A DNA stretch of 9,337 nucleotides from CAYUCJ01 sp049282265. GTDB lineage: Bacteria; Desulfobacterota; DSM-4660; Desulfatiglandales; Desulfatiglandaceae. The notes beneath the pieces are model-generated. The model did no database searches and was not told the origin of the DNA. It saw only the letters and a program-made list of their open reading frames with translations. Below are positions 6,272 to 9,337 of this stretch, piece by piece (position 1 is the first letter of the stretch; every line of letters begins with the position of its first letter). The stretch is taken from positions 1 to 9,337 of the forward strand of contig JBAPTR010000133.1 in NCBI GenBank assembly GCA_049282265.1. Reading direction: 5' to 3'. The position numbers and the translations under genes are program-made.

Positions 6272-7669
6272 ATGGCGCAGACAGGGGGAACATTGTCCAT
6301 AAGGATCAACAAAGGGGCACTTGAAGGTGTTTGTAGGGAAATCATCGAGACCATTCTCCTTTGCCTTCCCAATGCCTTTAAGGGCACGGTCTACCAGATT
6401 GGTGGCCCACCGGACATTATCGCGGAACGTGTAACCTCAGGCATTTTTGATGAGGAAAAACAGGCCATCTCCTGGGGGCTTCCCGAACGGTCGGGTTACA
6501 ATTTCCCCGGGAAAAGATGGATGGACTACCGGGATCAACCCGAAAGGCCATTGGAGGCCATGGCCTGGTGCGTGGAGCGGCAGAAGAGCTGGACAGCTGA
6601 AGATCCCGGAAAGGATGCGCGATCCATCAGGCTTCAGATGGACGGCAACCTGGAGGACTTCCACCACATGGAACCGGTCCTGATCCGGAAAAAAGACTTG
6701 TTCACCAACAACCATAATCACCTGGAATACCCAAAAGGTTTCGATGGAAAACTGTTATGGCAGGATAGTGAATATGTGGTGGCAGCGATCATCAAAATCC
6801 ATTTCAAGCCCGATACCATCCTGATTGGAGGCCCTGAAACCCGTTTGATCAAGCGGCTCTCCAGGGCATTCGGCACTGAACTTCTTTCCTACCAGTTGAG
6901 GGAAGAATCGCTGGAAGCCATGCGGCACCTGGCGCAGGATAAATTGGATTCATGTAATATACTGGCTGATTCTCTCCGAAATGCCATCACGAAATCGGCT
7001 TTGATTTTTTCTTTGATCAAAGTTGAACTCGGATTCTTGAGAGCCCAGTGGGAAGGGGTGCTTTTTGAACGAACAAATCATTGGAATGAAAAGCAGGAAG
7101 CCATTATTTCACTGGACCGGCTTCTTAAAAAAACCGGAAAAATAACCGGAGAACCCGTTGATGAACTCATGGCCATTCAAAGAAAATTCCTCGATTTTTC
7201 TCTTCCCCCAAAACAAGGGGAAGTGTGGGTTCGAAGGCAGATCGAAAGCCGGTGGGCCCAGTTGCTTGAAAAACTACCCCCTGGTGACACGATATCGAAT
7301 GGGGTGAACAAGGCCCAGGAGCAGCTGAAGCGTTCACTTTACCTGGGGAAAGACCCCAAGCTGCTTGCTTCCTATGATCTCATGCCGGACGTATTGAAGA
7401 AAGAATGGGTTGATCTGATTTACAATGATGCAGAAGGCATTGATTTCAAAAACCTGAATCGGATTATTGAGATTCTTGGCGACCTTTTCCTGAACCTCCC
7501 GTTCCAGGAGAAGTCCAGAAAAAGCCTTCTGCACCTGAAGACACTGTTAGAAATCATGGATCAACTGGAAAACAGCACCAATGTCGTCCTGAAGCAGTTG
7601 CTCAATGGCCGATCCAACGGGCAGACTGTCTATGATACCCTGCAATCACGGGCGAATGGAAGGACGTGA
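6272..7669 (+). CDS. Unrecognised 465-residue cytoplasmic protein with a degenerate kinase-like helical region
   Basis: I do not recognise the family with confidence. No signal peptide or membrane segment is visible. Residues 1-200 look like a mixed alpha/beta domain, with a WGLPERSGYNFPGKRW stretch (68-83) and FHHMEPVLIRKKDLF (130-144). From about 205 to the end it is nearly all helical and charged. LADSLRNAIT at 231-240 resembles the histidine kinase H-box (LAHDLRNPL), but the histidine position is Asp and no N, G1 or G2 ATPase boxes follow. It may be a pseudokinase or kinase-derived scaffold with an N-terminal sensor domain. The long uninterrupted frame, sensible codon use and an upstream promoter candidate make it a real gene. 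It stands alone between the PAC2 promoter region and the tRNA. The ATG at 6272 is the first start in frame but has only a weak ribosome site. Confidence 0.75.
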   Translation: MAQTGGTLSIRINKGALEGVCREIIETILLCLPNAFKGTVYQIGGPPDIIAERVTSGIFDEEKQAISWGLPERSGYNFPGKRWMDYRDQPERPLEAMAWCVERQKSWTAEDPGKDARSIRLQMDGNLEDFHHMEPVLIRKKDLFTNNHNHLEYPKGFDGKLLWQDSEYVVAAIIKIHFKPDTILIGGPETRLIKRLSRAFGTELLSYQLREESLEAMRHLAQDKLDSCNILADSLRNAITKSALIFSLIKVELGFLRAQWEGVLFERTNHWNEKQEAIISLDRLLKKTGKITGEPVDELMAIQRKFLDFSLPPKQGEVWVRRQIESRWAQLLEKLPPGDTISNGVNKAQEQLKRSLYLGKDPKLLASYDLMPDVLKKEWVDLIYNDAEGIDFKNLNRIIEILGDLFLNLPFQEKSRKSLLHLKTLLEIMDQLENSTNVVLKQLLNGRSNGQTVYDTLQSRANGRT

Positions 7670-7701
7670 ATTGGGGGGAAAAGTTATGATTTGAAGGTAT
7701 T

Positions 7702-7778
7702 GCGCCTGTAGCTCAGCTGGATAGAGCAGCGGACTTCTAATCCGCAGGCCGGGTGTTCGAATCACCCCAGGCGCACCA
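7702..7778 (+). tRNA. tRNA-Arg, anticodon UCU
   Basis: This is a complete 77-base cloverleaf. Acceptor GCGCCTG pairs with CAGGCGC (7768-7774), then discriminator A and an encoded CCA. The D stem is GCTC/GAGC. The anticodon stem GCGGA/TCCGC encloses the loop CTTCTAA, giving anticodon TCT. The T stem GGGTG/CACCC has loop TTCGAAT. All stems pair fully. It reads AGA codons, which are used in several genes here. It starts 32 bases after the stop of the upstream gene. Confidence 0.97.
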
Positions 7779-7796
7779 TTTTAATCGAATAATATC

Positions 7797-7845
7797 GAGG
7801 TGTTAGGCTGTTGTGCGAAATCGGTCTAACGCCTCATTTTCTTTT
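7797..7845 (+). terminator. Hairpin terminator downstream of tRNA-Arg
   Basis: GAGGTGTTAGGC (7797-7808) pairs with GTCTAACGCCTC (7824-7835) with 10 of 12 Watson-Crick pairs plus G-U options. The T-rich run ATTTTCTTTT follows. It lies 18 bases after the tRNA, as expected for a rho-independent terminator. Confidence 0.65.
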
Positions 7846-8045
7846 GTGTGAGCGTCCATGTGAGATTTCTGGGTGGCTCTCCAATAAACTGCGATTGCTT
7901 GACGCTCGGAATCACCAAAATTATGAAGATAAATCTCCGACTCCAGTCGCTGCGAATTTCGCCACTTCCAGTATCCTGGTCCAGGGCCGAAATGACGCCG
8001 CTTCAGGAACATCCCGTGCACCTGCTCCTTATACGAAACCCTAAG
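7846..8045. other. Stretch between the tRNA terminator and repeat copy 2, no supported gene
   Basis: No convincing gene is seen. The only long frame is on the minus strand (8081 down to 7803, 92 codons). Its ATG lies inside the terminal repeat of copy 2 and it runs through the terminator hairpin, ending in the tRNA-proximal spacer. It has no clear ribosome site. It may be the remnant of a gene cut by the repeat insertion, or chance. Confidence 0.3.
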
Positions 8046-8236
8046 GAGAACCTGAGGGTCTTTTTCAGACCGCTTTCTCATAGGGCACTCAGCACCTAAC
8101 TTCTACATGGACGGCTATTTGGGGTTTACGCCTCCGGAAGCCCTGGCGCTCTCTCATGGCTGCCCTTAAACCCCAAATCGGCGTCCATTCCCTCCGAAGT
8201 GTTTAGAAAGGGTCTGAAAAAGAGCGTCAGGTTCTC
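8046..8236 (-). repeat. Inverted-repeat element, copy 2 (complete, 191 bases)
   Basis: This is the only complete copy in the window. Terminal inverted repeats lie at 8046-8078 and 8205-8236: the first 26 bases match with two mismatches (both begin GAGAACCTGA), then a one-base slip, then CTTTCT. Internal 22-base arms lie at 8107-8128 and 8167-8188 (20 of 22 paired) around a 38-base centre. On the minus strand the order matches copies 1 and 3. Its first 70 bases in that orientation match copy 3 at all but one position. No clear target-site duplication flanks it. Confidence 0.88.
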
Positions 8237-8287
8237 TTCCCATTCGTTCCTTTTAGGGTGCCGCTTGCGGCATGAACCAGCTTTTTA
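8237..8287 (-). repeat. Conserved 51-base outer flank of repeat copy 2, with hairpin
   Basis: Read on the minus strand this segment aligns without gaps to 9207-9257 (42 of 51 identical) and directly abuts the element, as it does at copy 3. It opens with TAAAAAGCTGGTT and holds a perfect hairpin, TGCCGC-TT-GCGGCA at 8259-8272. It is therefore part of a larger repeat unit or an associated hairpin repeat. Confidence 0.75.
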
Positions 8288-8297
8288 GGGATATTAT

Positions 8298-8326
8298 TTG
8301 ACATAATTCACTTAAAGGATTACTAA
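8298..8326 (+). promoter_or_regulatory. Candidate promoter of the DUF1847 gene
   Basis: There is an exact TTGACA at 8298-8303 with TACTAA (8321-8326) at a spacing of 17 as a weak -10. It lies just inside the repeat flank, about 100 bases before the start codon. The leader also holds a small hairpin, CAGGT at 8382-8386 with ACCTG at 8393-8397. Confidence 0.4.
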
Positions 8327-8427
8327 AAACTCATATTTTTAAACCTAAGGTGCGGAAGAACGGAAAGAACAGTGAAGACTGCAGGTTTCAAGACCTGACC
8401 GTTAGTCCATAACTGAAAGGAGTAGTT

Positions 8428-9129
8428 ATGAAAAAAGAGAGGGAGTTAACTCCACCATCCTGTGCGGCATGTGATCTGGAAACGGCCGGAAGGATTTGCA
8501 TGTCGGATGAGGGGGCCGGATCAAAAGGGTGCCCCACTTTGACGCGCCGGGAGGTCCTGATCGAAGCCAACAAGGAATACAAAGACCCGGAGGTCAGGGA
8601 ATTCGCCCGCCAGGCCTCTATCCAGGAGGCCGCATGTTATGCCAACCGGGACCAGCGGCCCTATGTAATGCAGCCCACCAAGACCCGCATTGTCGAGATC
8701 TGTGAGTTTGCAAAAAGGATGGGCTACAAACGCTTAGGTCTTGCCTTCTGTATTGGCCTGGCAAATGAGGCCTGCATGGTTGAAGATATTCTTAAGGCCC
8801 ACGGGTTTGAGGTGGTTTCAGCGGCTTGCAAGGCAGGAAGGACCTCCAAGAAGAAGCTCGGCATAAAGGACGAAGAAACCATCTTTCAGGGCACCGATGA
8901 GGCCATGTGCAATCCCATTTACCAGGCCAAACTGTTCAACCATGAGAAAACCGAGTTCAACATCCTGGTGGGGCTGTGCGTGGGTCATGATTCCCTTTTG
9001 TTCAAATACTCCGAGGCCCCTGTCACTGTCCTTGCGGCCAAGGATCGGGTGACAGGACACAATCCCTTAGCCGCAATTTATGCCTCGGGATCCTATTACG
9101 CGAAACTCAAGAAACCGGAACTTTTGTAA
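8428..9129 (+). CDS. DUF1847 domain-containing Cys-rich putative metal-binding protein
   Basis: This 233-residue soluble protein matches the DUF1847 family found mainly in anaerobes and annotated as predicted metal-binding. The N-terminus has a cysteine cluster, C12-x-x-C15, C24 and C35, consistent with a zinc or iron-sulfur site. Further cysteines are C70 (AACYANRD), C92, C108 (AFCIGLANEAC), C116, C134, C161 in MCNP and C184 in GLCVGHDSLL. The conserved order C..C..C..C, then LAFCIGLANEA, then MCNPIYQA, then VGLCVGHDS, then TVLAAKDRVTGHNP, is what identifies the family. AAGGAG is well placed before the ATG. The function is unknown. The gene is monocistronic here and lies between inverted repeat copies at 8046-8287 and from 9207, so it may have moved with them. 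Confidence 0.87.
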   Translation: MKKERELTPPSCAACDLETAGRICMSDEGAGSKGCPTLTRREVLIEANKEYKDPEVREFARQASIQEAACYANRDQRPYVMQPTKTRIVEICEFAKRMGYKRLGLAFCIGLANEACMVEDILKAHGFEVVSAACKAGRTSKKKLGIKDEETIFQGTDEAMCNPIYQAKLFNHEKTEFNILVGLCVGHDSLLFKYSEAPVTVLAAKDRVTGHNPLAAIYASGSYYAKLKKPELL

Positions 9130-9206
9130 ATGCCTGAGCATGGACGGCGGTCGTTATTCAAGAGATGTCCGCATAAATTTGGGTTCCTCAAATATTGATG
9201 GAATCG

Positions 9207-9257
9207 TAAAAAGCTGGTTTATGCCGCGAGCGGCAGCCTATGAGCAACGAAGTGGAG
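9207..9257 (+). repeat. Conserved 51-base outer flank of repeat copy 3, with hairpin
   Basis: This is the gapless inverted counterpart of 8237-8287. The hairpin is TGCCGC-GA-GCGGCA (9222-9235). Both stem arms are unchanged between copies while the loop differs, which suggests the stem is constrained. It begins 78 bases after the DUF1847 stop codon. Confidence 0.75.
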
Positions 9258-9337
9258 GAGAACCTGACACTCTTTTTCAGACCCTTTCTAAACACTTCGG
9301 AGGGAATGGACGCCGATTTGGGGTTTAGCGTAAATTC
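9258..9337 (+). repeat. Inverted-repeat element, copy 3 (right part beyond the window)
   Basis: It starts GAGAACCTGACAC and continues through the terminal repeat, the conserved spacer and the first internal arm (from ATGGACGCCGATTTGGGG) before the window ends. It is nearly identical to the minus strand of copy 2 over this span and lies opposite to it in direction. Confidence 0.85.

Noticed and set aside
7800..7830. GTTAGGC and GTCTAAC motifs resembling integron attC core sites
   Set aside because: The order and spacing are wrong for attC, no integrase or cassette array is present, and the two motifs are simply the arms of the terminator hairpin.
9130..9206. Segment after DUF1847 containing CATGGACGGC and AAATTTGGGTT, suggestive of a fourth degenerate repeat
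   Set aside because: Only about ten contiguous bases match, the order and spacing do not fit the element, and no paired arm is present.
1..9337. CRISPR array, retron or toxin-antitoxin system
   Set aside because: There are no regularly spaced short direct repeats, no cas or reverse transcriptase gene, and no toxin-antitoxin-like gene pair.

Overview
The window reads as chromosomal DNA from a mesophilic anaerobic bacterium with roughly 50% GC. The best guess is a sulfate-reducing or syntrophic member of the Desulfobacterota (former Deltaproteobacteria). This is inferred from the gene mix (a MEMO/AmrB protein, a CooT nickel protein, a PAC2 protein, a DUF1847 metal-binding protein, a lone histidine kinase and response regulator), not from any marker gene. 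Only one RNA gene is present, a tRNA-Arg(UCU).

Layout. Positions 1-182 hold copy 1 of a short inverted-repeat element. A site-2-type M50 protease (236-880, minus) is divergent from an AmrB/MEMO protein (1140-1997, plus), which is followed 48 bases later by a sensorless histidine kinase (2046-2918). That kinase converges with a receiver-domain response regulator (2952-3476, minus). A plus-strand group follows: a 66-residue His-rich protein (3766-3966), CooT (4030-4218) and a sirtuin (4236-5003). The sirtuin overlaps tail-to-tail with a PAC2-family protein (4996-5862, minus). After a roughly 400-base intergenic region with two outward promoter candidates comes an unrecognised 465-residue protein (6272-7669), then tRNA-Arg (7702-7778) with a hairpin terminator. 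The right end holds a DUF1847 Cys-rich protein (8428-9129), bracketed by inverted copies of the repeat element (copy 2 at 8046-8236, minus; copy 3 from 9258, plus, cut by the window edge).

How the genes may work together. The His-rich protein and CooT look like a small nickel-handling unit, with the NAD-dependent sirtuin in the same run. The kinase and regulator are natural partners by proximity and by shared lack of sensor and DNA-binding domains, although they face each other. The remaining genes look like ordinary neighbours.

Most interesting signal. The repeat is about 190 bases long with terminal inverted repeats of about 26 bases. Nested inside are 22-base inverted repeats whose arms keep the same two mismatches in both complete copies and change together at another position. 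Copies 2 and 3 also share a gapless 51-base outer flank carrying a TGCCGC/GCGGCA hairpin, so the DUF1847 gene sits inside a symmetric inverted structure. This is either a non-autonomous mobile element family with an unusual two-tier architecture or a structured repeat with a regulatory role. I do not recognise it as a named family.
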